From Nocardia abscessus (GTDB lineage: Bacteria; Actinomycetota; Actinomycetes; Mycobacteriales; Mycobacteriaceae): DNA of 64,000 nt. The stretch spans positions 62,001 to 126,000 of the forward strand of contig NZ_JADLQO010000007.1 of NCBI RefSeq assembly GCF_015477775.1, given 5' to 3'. Each line of letters begins with the position of its first letter. Positions within the stretch are counted from its first letter, which is position 1. A program made the translations under genes and the position numbers. This document shows, one piece after another, positions 8,492-17,547 of this stretch. The notes beneath the pieces were generated by a model, which was not told the origin of the DNA, ran no database searches, and saw nothing but the letters and a program-made list of their open reading frames with translations.

Positions 8492-10875
8492 TGACCGAAC
8501 TGGACAGCCCCGACGCCGAGGTCGGGACGACATCGGACGATCGCCCGGCCGCGGGGCCCGCCGTCCACCGCCTCGCGGCCACCGTGGAGCGTTTGCGCAC
8601 GCAGATCCAGCAGGCCCAGGCCACCGCCGACGGGCGCGCGCTGATCGAGATGGCGAAGGGCGTACTGGTCGAACGGTTGCACTGCGGGCCCGCGCAGGCG
8701 GCGCGGCAGCTCGACGAACTCGCCGAGCAAGCGGGTATCACGGCCTTGGAATTGGCCGCTGAGCTGGTCAATCAATCGGCCCAGGACGAGGTGAGCGCGG
8801 TGGTGGGGGAATTCCTGCTGCGCACCGCCGCGGGGGGAGAGCCCTCGGCGGCGGTGCGGTTGCGCACCGCCGAAAGCGGGCTGCTCGCAGCCGGCGACAC
8901 GCAACGCGTGGCGGAGTCGCTGCTGGAGCACGCTGTGACGCCGCTGGGCGCCACAGCGGTGGCGATCTGGTCCGCGGGCGCCGACGCGTCGCTGACCCTG
9001 GCGGGTTTCGCCGGCATCGGCCCGCACGAGGCCGAGCGATGGCGGTACGTGCCGCCCGGCGTGGCGACCCCGGCCCGGCAGGCGCTGGTGGAGCGCAACG
9101 CGGTGTGGATCGAAGACCTGGACCGGTCCGGGCTGCCGTCGATCGGTGACCGCTACGGCGGCCGTGCGGCGGTTCCGGCGGGAGCCGGGGGCAAGCTACT
9201 CGGCGTGCTGGAGGTGTGCTGGCCGCAGCCGCTCGCGGCGCAGCCATCCCAGGTGCACCGGCAGTTCGAGGCGCTGGCCGAGCTGTGCGCGCACACCCTG
9301 GAGTCGGACCTGGCCGCGGTGCGGGCACCGGACCGGCCCGACGTCGCGGATCTCGTGCGGATCGCGGACGGCCTTTTCGACCCGGCGCTCGTGCTGCTGC
9401 CCCACCTCGATGAGGGTGGCGCGCTGGTCGACTTCTGCATTCACCACGTCAACAGTTGCTTCGTCGACCCGGCGGGCCGTCCGCGCGGCCTGGTCAACGG
9501 CGCGCTGCTGCTCGAGGCGTACCCGCTGGCCGCGGGCGATGGGCAGCTGTTCGAGCGGATCGAGCACGTCTTCGCCACCGGCGAGACCTACCGCGCCGAC
9601 CGAGTGATGCTGACCGAATTGGTCGATCAGGTGCCGCTGACCGTCTCGACCGCGCTCAGCATCAGCCGCCATGGCGACACCGTGCTCGTGGTGTGGCGGG
9701 TGGAGGACGAGACGGCCCGGCTGGCGGCGCTGCTGCAACACGCGCAGCGCTTGGGCCGGGTCGGCGGGTTCGAGGAGAACGCGGCCACCGGCGAGATCAC
9801 CTGGAGCAGCCAGCTGTTCGCCCTCTACGGGCTGGCGCCGACCGCGGACCCGATTCCGCTCGCACAGCTGCCCGGGCACGTCCACGACGACGACGCCGAT
9901 GCGGTGGGGCGGTTCCTGCGGACCCTGGTGCGCTACCGTCGCTCGGCTTCGACGGCCTTCCGGCTGATCCGGCCGGACGGCGTGACCCGGCACATCCGGA
10001 TCGTCGCCGAACCGGTCCTCGAGGCGGGGCACCTGGCCGCCATCCGCGGCGCCTATCAGGACATCTCCGCACAGCACTGGACCGAGGTCGCGCTGTCCGC
10101 CACGCGTGACCGGCTCGCGCACACCGAGCAGCACGCCGCCGAACAGAGCCAGCTGGCGCGACAACTCCAGCAGGCGATCATGCCTGCCGCACAGCCGTCC
10201 ATCGACGCGTTCGGGCTGCGCATCGCGGTGCGTTACCGGCCCGCCGAGCAGGACCACACGGTCGGCGGCGACTGGTACGACGCGGTCGTGCTGCCGTCCA
10301 AGCAGATCCTGGTGTCCGTCGGCGACATCACCGGCCACGGCATCAAGGCGGCCACCGGCATGGTCGTGCTCCGCAATGCCCTGCGCGGCCTCGCCGCCAC
10401 GGGCGCAGGCCCGGGGCAGATGCTCACGTGGCTGAATCTGGTGGCCCACCACCTGACCGAGAACATCTTCGCCACCGCCATCTGCGGGCTCTACGACCCG
10501 CAAACCCGGGTGCTGCGCTGGGCCCGTGCGGGCCACTTGCCTCCGGTGCTGGTACGCGCGGGCCGCGCCTCCAGCCTGCCCATGCTCGAAGGCATGCTGC
10601 TCGGCGCCGTGGCGGAGACGACATTCGAGGAAGCCGAACTCCAACTGGAACCCGACGACACTCTCCTGCTCTACACGGACGGACTGATCGAGCGCCGGGA
10701 TCGGCTGTTGGACGAGTGCATCGAGCGGTTGCTCGTGACCTCGGCCCAACTCACCGGGAGCCTGGACGACCGTCTGGACGAACTGCTCGACGGTAGCGAT
10801 GCCGATACGGATGACGACACCTGCGTGGTGGGCATCCAAGTGGGACCGGGCCAGAACCCGGTGAGCAATCGCTGA
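8491..10875 (+). CDS. ANTAR-GAF-PAS-PAS-SpoIIE serine phosphatase
   Basis: 794 residues. Residues ~27-85 form an ANTAR RNA-binding domain (RALIEMAKGVLVERLHCGPAQA). A GAF-like domain occupies ~105-265. Two PAS-like segments follow (~280-405 and ~415-530, the second with TGEITWSSQLFALYG and FRLIRPDGVTRHIRI). The C-terminus (~565-785) is a PP2C/SpoIIE phosphatase with VGGDWYDAVVLPS, VGDITGHGIKAA, LRWARAGHLPPVLV, YTDGLIERRD and DDTCVV, the acidic metal-binding set. Family members dephosphorylate anti-anti-sigma factors in partner-switching systems, while ANTAR domains bind nascent RNA to prevent termination; having both in one chain is notable. Its ATG overlaps the kinase stop by one base. No anti-sigma gene lies nearby. 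Confidence 0.9.
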   Translation: MTELDSPDAEVGTTSDDRPAAGPAVHRLAATVERLRTQIQQAQATADGRALIEMAKGVLVERLHCGPAQAARQLDELAEQAGITALELAAELVNQSAQDEVSAVVGEFLLRTAAGGEPSAAVRLRTAESGLLAAGDTQRVAESLLEHAVTPLGATAVAIWSAGADASLTLAGFAGIGPHEAERWRYVPPGVATPARQALVERNAVWIEDLDRSGLPSIGDRYGGRAAVPAGAGGKLLGVLEVCWPQPLAAQPSQVHRQFEALAELCAHTLESDLAAVRAPDRPDVADLVRIADGLFDPALVLLPHLDEGGALVDFCIHHVNSCFVDPAGRPRGLVNGALLLEAYPLAAGDGQLFERIEHVFATGETYRADRVMLTELVDQVPLTVSTALSISRHGDTVLVVWRVEDETARLAALLQHAQRLGRVGGFEENAATGEITWSSQLFALYGLAPTADPIPLAQLPGHVHDDDADAVGRFLRTLVRYRRSASTAFRLIRPDGVTRHIRIVAEPVLEAGHLAAIRGAYQDISAQHWTEVALSATRDRLAHTEQHAAEQSQLARQLQQAIMPAAQPSIDAFGLRIAVRYRPAEQDHTVGGDWYDAVVLPSKQILVSVGDITGHGIKAATGMVVLRNALRGLAATGAGPGQMLTWLNLVAHHLTENIFATAICGLYDPQTRVLRWARAGHLPPVLVRAGRASSLPMLEGMLLGAVAETTFEEAELQLEPDDTLLLYTDGLIERRDRLLDECIERLLVTSAQLTGSLDDRLDELLDGSDADTDDDTCVVGIQVGPGQNPVSNR

Positions 10876-11138
10876 CCGCCGCGACCACCAGCACCGCCAT
10901 CGCCCCGGCCGGCAACCGTTCGCCGGCCGTGGGAGTTTCGTCGGCTCCCGAGTCGGCTCGATCAGTGCGCAACGACATGGCCGTCCGAGCGGTGTCCCGT
11001 TTCCGTCTCGTCGGGGTGGGTAGCTCGGAGTGGAACACACGAAAGTTCGCGCTGGTGCCGGACTTCGGTGGTGAGACGCCGCGGGCGTCGGCTGCGGCTC
11101 GGGCCGCGGGAAACTTGCTCGATCCGGTTGGAGGAACA

Positions 11139-11810
11139 ATGACGCGATCGCTGATGAAGGTTGTCGCCGCGGCGGCGCTGGCGTGCGGCCCGGTCTCGGT
11201 CGGCGCAGGCGCGGCGGTCGGTGTTCCGCAGTTGCCGCCACCGCCGATAGGCGGCGGATCAGGAATCGTGATCGACGACCTGGCCGAATGCACGCTCACC
11301 ACCATCGGCTACGACGCGGGCGGCCGGTTGGTCGGTTTGACCGCAGGCCATTGCGGTGAACCCGGGGCGAGCGTCGCGTCCGTGACGTATCCCAGCTACG
11401 GAGTGCTGGGGCGCTTCGTCTACGCCGATCGTGAACTGGACTACGGGATCATCGAATTCGACGCCGCACGGGTCGATCCCACCCGGGACGTCGGCGGGTT
11501 CTTCATCGACGGTCTCGGCGCTCCCGCGCAATTTCCCGACGTCGTCTGCAAGAAGGGCCGCACCACCGGCCGAACCTGCGGTGTCGCCTGGGGTGACATG
11601 ATGGGTGACAGCCGCGACACCTGGACCCAGATGTGTGTGCTCAAAGGCGATTCCGGCGCACCGGTGGTGATCGGTTCGACCCTGGTCGGCATGGTCAACG
11701 CCTACTTGGGCATGGGGTGCCTGGGGCCCGAGGTGGGAACCGACATCAACGCGGTCCTCGCTGACATCGACTCCCGCCATGACATAGGCGCCGGTTTCCG
11801 GCCGATCTGA
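11139..11810 (+). CDS. Secreted trypsin-like (S1 family) serine peptidase
   Basis: 223 residues starting at ATG 11139, preceded by GGAGGA at the right spacing. A signal peptide (residues 1-~26, MTRSLMKVVAAAALACGP...) is followed by a short Pro-rich linker. The catalytic triad is visible: His71 in LTAGHC, Asp101 in ELDYGIIEF, Ser172 in KGDSGAPV. Cysteine pairs next to these motifs (C51/C72, C137/C147) suggest disulfides of an exported enzyme. It resembles small chymotrypsin-fold peptidases of mycobacteria and nocardiae. The substrate is unknown. Upstream bases 10876-11138 carry no gene. Confidence 0.85.
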   Translation: MTRSLMKVVAAAALACGPVSVGAGAAVGVPQLPPPPIGGGSGIVIDDLAECTLTTIGYDAGGRLVGLTAGHCGEPGASVASVTYPSYGVLGRFVYADRELDYGIIEFDAARVDPTRDVGGFFIDGLGAPAQFPDVVCKKGRTTGRTCGVAWGDMMGDSRDTWTQMCVLKGDSGAPVVIGSTLVGMVNAYLGMGCLGPEVGTDINAVLADIDSRHDIGAGFRPI

Positions 11811-11980
11811 GATCAGTCGGCGGGGCCGGACAGTTCGGTGATCAATCGGGTCAAGGTGAGCGAGGCGAGCGAAGCCACCGTCGACGGTGATCGCCTGATC
11901 GGTGATCCGGGCCGCGGCCGGTGCACGATGCGACGCCGGGCGTTGCCCGCGCCCGTTGACCGTGCCGTGAGAATGGAGCG

Positions 11981-12655
11981 ATGCTGCTGTCTCGACTCGA
12001 ACAGTTCAACCAGCGACATCCGTGGAGCCACAACGATCATTACGGCCGCTGGGTCGTCGGTCGGGTGGCGTCGTCCGGAGCTCGTCACGTCCTCGATGTC
12101 GGTTGCGGCACAGGCAACCTCGTCGCCCGGCTGCGTCACCGCGTCACCACCGTGACGGCGCTCGAACCGGACCCCGCGACTGTCCGGCTGGCAGCGCAGC
12201 GCTTCGCCGGCGATCCCGCGGTGACCATCGTGCACGCCGATTTCGCCGGGCGGGACCCACAGCGGCGCTGGGACGCGATCACCCTCGTCGCCGTCCTGCA
12301 CCATCTGCCCCTGGTGGCGACTTTGCGCGGGTTGCGCGACTGCCTGGCACCGGGCGGGCGGCTCGTGATCGTCGGCTGTTACCGCCGGGCCGGGCCCATC
12401 GACCTGCTCGCCGACCTGCCCGCCATGGTCGCCAACCCGGTGATGGGACTGATCGAGCACCCGTCCCGCGCCGACGCGCCGCCCCCGCACATGACCGCAC
12501 CGACGGCCGATCCGAAGGAAACCCTCGCGGAGATCCGGGCCGCTGCCGCGCTGGAACTGCCGGGATCCCGGATCCGGCGTCGCCTGTTCTGGCGATACAC
12601 CCTGGTCTACGACGCGCCCTCCGACCGTGCCACCGATTCGGCAAACCAGGAATGA
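11981..12655 (+). CDS. Class I SAM-dependent methyltransferase
   Basis: 224 residues with motif I HVLDVGCGTGNLVARL (about residues 31-46), the acidic residue ending strand 2 (TALEPDP) and the post-motif VLHHLPLVATLRGLRDCLAPGGRLVIVG. This is the Methyltransf_11/25 type fold that uses S-adenosylmethionine on small molecules. The C-terminal part (PADMVANPVMGL-like region and RRRLFWRYTLVY) resembles many actinobacterial orphan methyltransferases. No biosynthetic neighbours indicate the substrate. Start ATG 11981 follows GAGCG. The following 366 bases (12656-13021) show no gene or convincing structured RNA. Confidence 0.85.
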   Translation: MLLSRLEQFNQRHPWSHNDHYGRWVVGRVASSGARHVLDVGCGTGNLVARLRHRVTTVTALEPDPATVRLAAQRFAGDPAVTIVHADFAGRDPQRRWDAITLVAVLHHLPLVATLRGLRDCLAPGGRLVIVGCYRRAGPIDLLADLPAMVANPVMGLIEHPSRADAPPPHMTAPTADPKETLAEIRAAAALELPGSRIRRRLFWRYTLVYDAPSDRATDSANQE

Positions 12656-13021
12656 GCGCTGGACTCGCGCCGTTCGAGACGCGCCCTCCACGGCGACACG
12701 CCCGACCCCCTAGCACTGACGGAGCGCCGCTGCGACGCCGCTGTTCGGGCTACCATCGGACGAGGTCGCTCACCAGAGGTTTTCAGCCGGTGATCCGCAC
12801 CGCCTCGCGCGGTCGGCAACGGTAAGCGCGCCCGGCGCCGGTGAGTTGCCCGCACTTTGTGCGACGGGTCCGGTCAGGGGTTCCCATGTCTGACTATGAC
12901 GGCGCTCCGGGGCCGCCGCGGCGCGGCCTAGGATGGTCTTCCGATCCCGGGCGCGGCGGGCCGCAAGCGCGGAGGAAGCGAGTTGCCCTCAGCGACAATC
13001 TGATTCGGATCTGATCGGTCG

Positions 13022-14047
13022 ATGAACAGGAAGAGGCCAGGAGGTATGCGGGTGGGCGTGGCAGCGCGATCTGGAAAGCAACGGGTTGTTCGTGGTCGGC
13101 TGAGGAAGACCGGCGCTGCCGTGGTGACGGCTGTGCTCATGTCGTCGCTCGGCGGGGCCGCGGCTATCGCCGCGCCGAGCCACGCACCGATATTGCGCGC
13201 ACCGGCAGGCGGTCACACAGAGCTTTCCGTGCCGTCCAGCATGGGGCCGATCAAGGTCCAGGTCCAGTGGGCCGCCCGCGGCGGGAGCGCGGCCCTCTAT
13301 GTGCTCGACGGTCTGCGTGCGCCGGCTGATCACAATCAGTGGACGAGCGATACCGACGCGCTGCGCCAGTTCGCCGGAGACAACGTCACCTTGGTGTTCC
13401 CGGTCGGCGGACACTCGAGCTTCTACACCGACTGGTACCGGCCGAGTAGCACCAACGGTCAGAAGACCACGTACAAGTGGGAAACCTTCCTTACCCGTGA
13501 ACTGCCTGCCTACCTGCAGCGGTACGGAGTGTCGCGGACCAACAACGCCATCGTCGGAGCCTCCATGGGGGGTAACGCCGCCCTGACGCTGGCCGCCCAC
13601 CATCGCAACCAGTTCAAGTTCGCCGGATCCTTCTCCGGATTCCTGCACCCGACGTTTCCGCTCTGGAACGAGGCGATGCGTGCCGCCATGTGGGACGAGG
13701 GCAACTTCAATGTGGACGACATGTGGGGTCCGGTCGGCGACCCGGCCTGGAGCCGCAACGACGCCATCGTGCAGGCGGAATTGCTGCGTGGACTGCCGAT
13801 CTACGTATCGACCGGCAACGGCCTGCCCGGTCCGCTCGACCTGCCGTACGGAGTCGGGAACACGGTCAACGCGATGGGCCTGGAGTCGATGACGACCGCT
13901 GCCGCCCAGATGTTCCGTGATCGAATCGCGGCGCTGGGGATCACCGCCCGCGTCGACGTCATCGACGGCACGCACACCTGGCCCTACTGGCAGCAAGCGC
14001 TCGCGACTGCGCGTCCGATGATCCTCGATACGCTCGGCGCGCACTGA
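13022..14047 (+). CDS. Antigen-85-type mycolyltransferase/esterase
   Basis: 341 residues from ATG 13022. A basic N-region and hydrophobic stretch (residues ~28-50, ending in AAIAAPS) form a signal peptide. The mature part is an alpha/beta hydrolase with FYTDWY (family hallmark), the nucleophile elbow GASMGG (Ser181) and His318 in GTHTWPYW. Ag85 enzymes transfer mycolic acids onto trehalose or arabinogalactan in the cell envelope, so this implies a mycolate-containing wall. Start is uncertain: AGGAGG at ~13038 lies 7 bases before GTG 13052 and 1 base before ATG 13046, so a shorter protein beginning at 13052 is quite possible and would still contain the signal sequence. Confidence 0.88.
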   Translation: MNRKRPGGMRVGVAARSGKQRVVRGRLRKTGAAVVTAVLMSSLGGAAAIAAPSHAPILRAPAGGHTELSVPSSMGPIKVQVQWAARGGSAALYVLDGLRAPADHNQWTSDTDALRQFAGDNVTLVFPVGGHSSFYTDWYRPSSTNGQKTTYKWETFLTRELPAYLQRYGVSRTNNAIVGASMGGNAALTLAAHHRNQFKFAGSFSGFLHPTFPLWNEAMRAAMWDEGNFNVDDMWGPVGDPAWSRNDAIVQAELLRGLPIYVSTGNGLPGPLDLPYGVGNTVNAMGLESMTTAAAQMFRDRIAALGITARVDVIDGTHTWPYWQQALATARPMILDTLGAH

Positions 14048-14291
14048 TCCGCTGCCACCGACGGAGTTTCGTCTTCCCGCCGAGGCACGCACAGCTGCCG
14101 ACCGGCAACTGACGGGGCATACCGAAGCCGAGCAGCCACCGAATCGCATCGACCGTCACCGGGGCGGCAGATCGGTGTCCCGCCATGGGCGATCGTCGCT
14201 AGGCTGACGCCGTCGAAGGCGCCCGGACGACCGTTCGGGGTGCGACGAGGTCAGCACCGATGGCCGGTGTGGAACCAGTGAGGTGTGCGCG

Positions 14292-15470
14292 ATGCGGGAC
14301 AGTCGGTGGCGGCGGGCGGTGGCGACCGTCGTATGCGGAGTCGGCCTATGTGCGGGGTCGTCGGTGAGCGCGGTGGCCGATCCGGTCGGGGACGCCGACG
14401 TCGTGTGGTTGTGCAGGCCGGATCAGGCGGATGATCCCTGCCGAGGCAGCTCCGCGACGACGGTGCGGCAGGCGGGGCAACCCGATGTGCGCGAGGAACC
14501 CGCTCCCGCCGACGATTCCGGGGTGGACTGCTTCTACGTCTATCCCACGGTGTCGGTGCAGCCGACGCCCAATTCCGACACCGCGGTGACGCCGGAGGTA
14601 CGGGCGGTCGCCGAACAGCAGGCGGCCCGATTCTCCCAGGTCTGTCAGGTGTTCGCGCCGGTGTACCGGCAGCGGACCGTTACCGCGCTGGCGGCGGAGC
14701 GGGCCTACTCCCCCGCGCAACGCGCCGAGATGGCGCGGATCGCATACGAGGACGTCCTGCGGGCGTGGCGGCAGTTCGTCGCGGAGCGCGAGAGCGGGAG
14801 GCCGGTCGTGCTGATCGGGCATTCGCAGGGTGCGCGCATGCTGCGCCAACTGATCCGAGAGGAGATCGAACCGCGGCAGGCGGTGCGCGACCGTATCCTG
14901 TCGGCGATCCTGCTCGGCGGGAATGTGGTGGTGCCGAAGCACAGTGACGTCGGCGGCGACTTCCGCTATCTGCCGCTGTGCCGCAGTGAGCGGCAGACGC
15001 GATGCGTGCTCGCCTGGCAAACCTTCGGCGCAACCCCGCCGCCGGACAGCCGATTCGGCCGCAACCCGATGACCCCGGAGCCGCTGCCTCGGCCGTACGG
15101 CCCCGACTACGAGATCGCCTGCACCAACCCGACCTCGCTGTCCGAGAACGAACCGCGCACCGCGGCAACCGTGCTCCGCACGAACCCGGTACCCAGCCCG
15201 CTCGGCGTGGAAGTGGCGCTTCGCCGCGGACCATCCGCTGTCGTCGCACCGACCCCGTGGCTGGTCCCCGCCGAAAAATACCGGCTGGAGTGCGTGCGCG
15301 GCGGCGATGCCACGGCACTGCTGGCGACTCCGGAACGGGGCAGCCCCGAGCTGTACCCCGCCCCCGACGCGACGTGGGGTCTGCACCTCACCGACGTGGA
15401 GATCGCCCTCGGCGATCTGGTTCGCATCGTGACGTCCCAGAGCAACGCCCACCGCGCGGCACACCGCTGA
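14292..15470 (+). CDS. Secreted DUF3089 lipase-like protein
   Basis: 392 residues from ATG 14292, which sits eight bases after GTGAGG. The signal peptide (RRAVATVVCGVGLCAGSSVSAVA) ends near residue 29. The DUF3089 pattern is clear: VDCFYVYPTVS near the N-terminus, then YEDVLRAWRQFV and the nucleophile elbow VVLIGHSQGARML. DUF3089 proteins are alpha/beta hydrolases, some with measured lipase activity. The cysteines (C-R-P near the mature start; LCRSERQTRC) suit an exported protein. It follows the antigen-85-like gene in the same direction but 244 bases separate them, so it is probably transcribed alone. Confidence 0.82.
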   Translation: MRDSRWRRAVATVVCGVGLCAGSSVSAVADPVGDADVVWLCRPDQADDPCRGSSATTVRQAGQPDVREEPAPADDSGVDCFYVYPTVSVQPTPNSDTAVTPEVRAVAEQQAARFSQVCQVFAPVYRQRTVTALAAERAYSPAQRAEMARIAYEDVLRAWRQFVAERESGRPVVLIGHSQGARMLRQLIREEIEPRQAVRDRILSAILLGGNVVVPKHSDVGGDFRYLPLCRSERQTRCVLAWQTFGATPPPDSRFGRNPMTPEPLPRPYGPDYEIACTNPTSLSENEPRTAATVLRTNPVPSPLGVEVALRRGPSAVVAPTPWLVPAEKYRLECVRGGDATALLATPERGSPELYPAPDATWGLHLTDVEIALGDLVRIVTSQSNAHRAAHR

Positions 15471-15558
15471 AACCATCGGCGCCGCCGGGACTCGCTCGTA
15501 CCCGGGCGGCGAAAATCTCGCACCGGTGGCCGTGTCAGCAATTCGCGAGGAAACTTCT

Positions 15559-16413
15559 GTGGCAGGGTGGTCGGCTGTGCAGACAATCCTGATCACGGGG
15601 GCGACATCGGGTATCGGTCTCGAATCGGCTCAGCAGCTGGCGGCGCAGGGACATCGGCTCGTCCTGGTCGGACGTAATCCGCAGAAGCTTTCCGGCGCGG
15701 CGCAGCTGGTCGGCTCGGCAGGGGCGGCGAGCGTCGACACGCTGGAGTGCGATTTCGCCTCGCAGTCGTCTGTCCGGCAGCTGGCGAAGGAGGTGCTGGC
15801 CACGTATGACCACTTGGATGTGCTGGCCAACAACGCCGGTGGCTATCACCGGACCCGGATCGAAACCGAGGACGGCATCGAGTCGACGTTCGCGGTGAAC
15901 CATCTGGGCGGTTTCCTGCTCACCGAACTGCTCGTTGATCTGATGGTGCACAGCGCCCCGTCCCGCATCGTGTTCACCTCGTCGGTCATGCAGTTCGGCG
16001 CCACCATGGATTTCGCGGATCTCGGCTTCCGGCACGGATATTCGGGAGAGAAGGCCTACAGCCGCTCCAAGTTGGCGAATGTCCTCTACGCCCGGGCGCT
16101 GGCGCGTCGCCTCGAGGGCACCGGAGTGACGGTCAATGCCTTCCACCCCGGCGCGGTAGCGACCGGAATCTGGGATTCGATGCCGTGGTTCGGGCGACCC
16201 TTCGCGGCGCTCGCCAAACGTGTGTTCATGATCTCCGCAGCGGAGGGCGGCCGGGCACTCACGTACTTGGCCACCGATCCCGCGGTCGCCACGGTCAGTG
16301 GCTGCTACTTCCAGAACAACCGCGTCAAGACTCCGTCGCGTGCGGCGCAGGACGACGCGGTGGGACAGCAGCTCTGCGAGGTCAGCGCGACTTTGGCCGG
16401 GCTGACCGAGTAG
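15559..16413 (+). CDS. Short-chain dehydrogenase/reductase
   Basis: A classical SDR of about 284 residues: cofactor loop TGATSGIG near the N-terminus, NNAG, and the catalytic YSRSK (Tyr-x-x-x-Lys), followed by HPGAV. Sequence beyond GHRLVLVGRNP suggests an NADP preference (Arg after strand 2). The GTG start at 15559 has GCGAGG upstream at good spacing; the next GTG at 15577 would also keep the Rossmann fold. It is 84 bases upstream of a KAS III-like gene and likely forms one unit with it, so it may reduce a beta-keto product of that pair. This pairing is inference. Confidence 0.85.
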   Translation: MAGWSAVQTILITGATSGIGLESAQQLAAQGHRLVLVGRNPQKLSGAAQLVGSAGAASVDTLECDFASQSSVRQLAKEVLATYDHLDVLANNAGGYHRTRIETEDGIESTFAVNHLGGFLLTELLVDLMVHSAPSRIVFTSSVMQFGATMDFADLGFRHGYSGEKAYSRSKLANVLYARALARRLEGTGVTVNAFHPGAVATGIWDSMPWFGRPFAALAKRVFMISAAEGGRALTYLATDPAVATVSGCYFQNNRVKTPSRAAQDDAVGQQLCEVSATLAGLTE

Positions 16414-16497
16414 CCGCGGCGGACCCGCGACCGCAACCGCGTTGTCGCCGAGCACAACACGACCTTCGTCGCCGACTGGAGCAGAAAGCAGGGGACC

Positions 16498-17547
16498 ATG
16501 CTTCGTACGCGTTTCGAGTCGATCGGCTCGTACACACCCACCACCGTCCGCTCCACCGAGGACCTGATCGCCGACTTGGCCGTGCCGAGGTCACTGGATC
16601 TGGAGCGAATCACCGGAATCAGGAATCGGCGTGTCTACGACTCGGATCCGGACCGGTACGAATCGTCCTTCGAGCTGGCGCTGCACGCGATCGAGGACTG
16701 TCTGCGGCACTCCGATTACCGGGCCGACGAGCTGGACATCGTGATCTCGGCTTCCATCACGCGCACGCGAGGCGCGGGGATCTTCTGCTACGCACCGTCT
16801 TTCGCGCTGATGCTGGGCAGAGCGATCGGTGCGAAGGCGGCGCGGCACTTCGACGTTTCGAACGCCTGCGCCGGGATGATCACCGGTGTGATGGTGCTCG
16901 ACCGCATGATCAAGGCCGGTGTCGTGCGCAATGGCCTGGTGGTCAGCGGAGAGCAGATCACGCCGATCGCCGAGACAGCTGTCCGCGAGATCAGCGAGCC
17001 CTACGACCCGCAGTTCGCCGCGTTGACCGTCGGGGATGCGGCAGCCGCGGTCGTGCTCGACGGCCGTGGTGACGACGACGACGAGATCCACTACGTCGAA
17101 ATCATGACCGCGGCCGACGGGGCCGAGCACTGCATCGGAATGCCCAGTGACCGTACCGGCGGTATCGCGATGTACACCGACAACCGCGCCATGCAGAACG
17201 AGGCCCGCTACCAGCAGGCCATCAACCGGATGTCGGACTTCTTCGCCGAGACCGGGCGCAGGTGGGAGAGCGAGAAGTACGACTACTGGATTCATCACCA
17301 GTTCAGTGCCCCGGCCATCGAGTACATCTCGGATCTGACCGAACGTCACTTCGGCACGCCGATGCCGCAGGCTCTCAACGTGTTGCACGACTACGGCAAT
17401 ACCGCCTCTACCTCGCACTTCCTGGTTCTGCACGAGCATCTCGCGCAAGCGAGAATCCCGAAAGGGTCGAAAATTCTCATGATTCCGGCGGCGTCGGGAA
17501 TCGTCTCCGGCTACCTCGCCGCGACCGTCTCGCGTCTGGAGGCATGA
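16498..17547 (+). CDS. 3-oxoacyl-ACP synthase III (FabH)-like ketosynthase
   Basis: 349 residues with a thiolase fold. The active-site Cys124 is in FDVSNACAGMITG, His266/267 in YWIHHQFSAPAIEY and Asn301 in HDYGNTASTSHF, giving the Cys-His-Asn triad of KAS III enzymes. The His environment (IHHQ rather than the usual IHQAN) and the neighbouring genes point to a specialised KAS III that condenses acyl-CoA or acyl-ACP units, not housekeeping FabH. ATG 16498 follows a run of purines (GCAGGGGACC). Its stop overlaps the start of the next gene (ATGA), so the two are translated together, probably as a heterodimer. Confidence 0.87.
   Translation: MLRTRFESIGSYTPTTVRSTEDLIADLAVPRSLDLERITGIRNRRVYDSDPDRYESSFELALHAIEDCLRHSDYRADELDIVISASITRTRGAGIFCYAPSFALMLGRAIGAKAARHFDVSNACAGMITGVMVLDRMIKAGVVRNGLVVSGEQITPIAETAVREISEPYDPQFAALTVGDAAAAVVLDGRGDDDDEIHYVEIMTAADGAEHCIGMPSDRTGGIAMYTDNRAMQNEARYQQAINRMSDFFAETGRRWESEKYDYWIHHQFSAPAIEYISDLTERHFGTPMPQALNVLHDYGNTASTSHFLVLHEHLAQARIPKGSKILMIPAASGIVSGYLAATVSRLEA

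Noticed and set aside
12656..13021. Possible riboswitch (for example c-di-AMP or cobalamin type) before the antigen-85-like gene
   Set aside because: The interval has some stem potential, but I could not find the conserved core of any known class.
16498..17547. Housekeeping FabH
   Set aside because: The His motif is IHHQ rather than IHQAN, and the gene is coupled to an inactive KAS-fold partner instead of fatty-acid synthesis genes.
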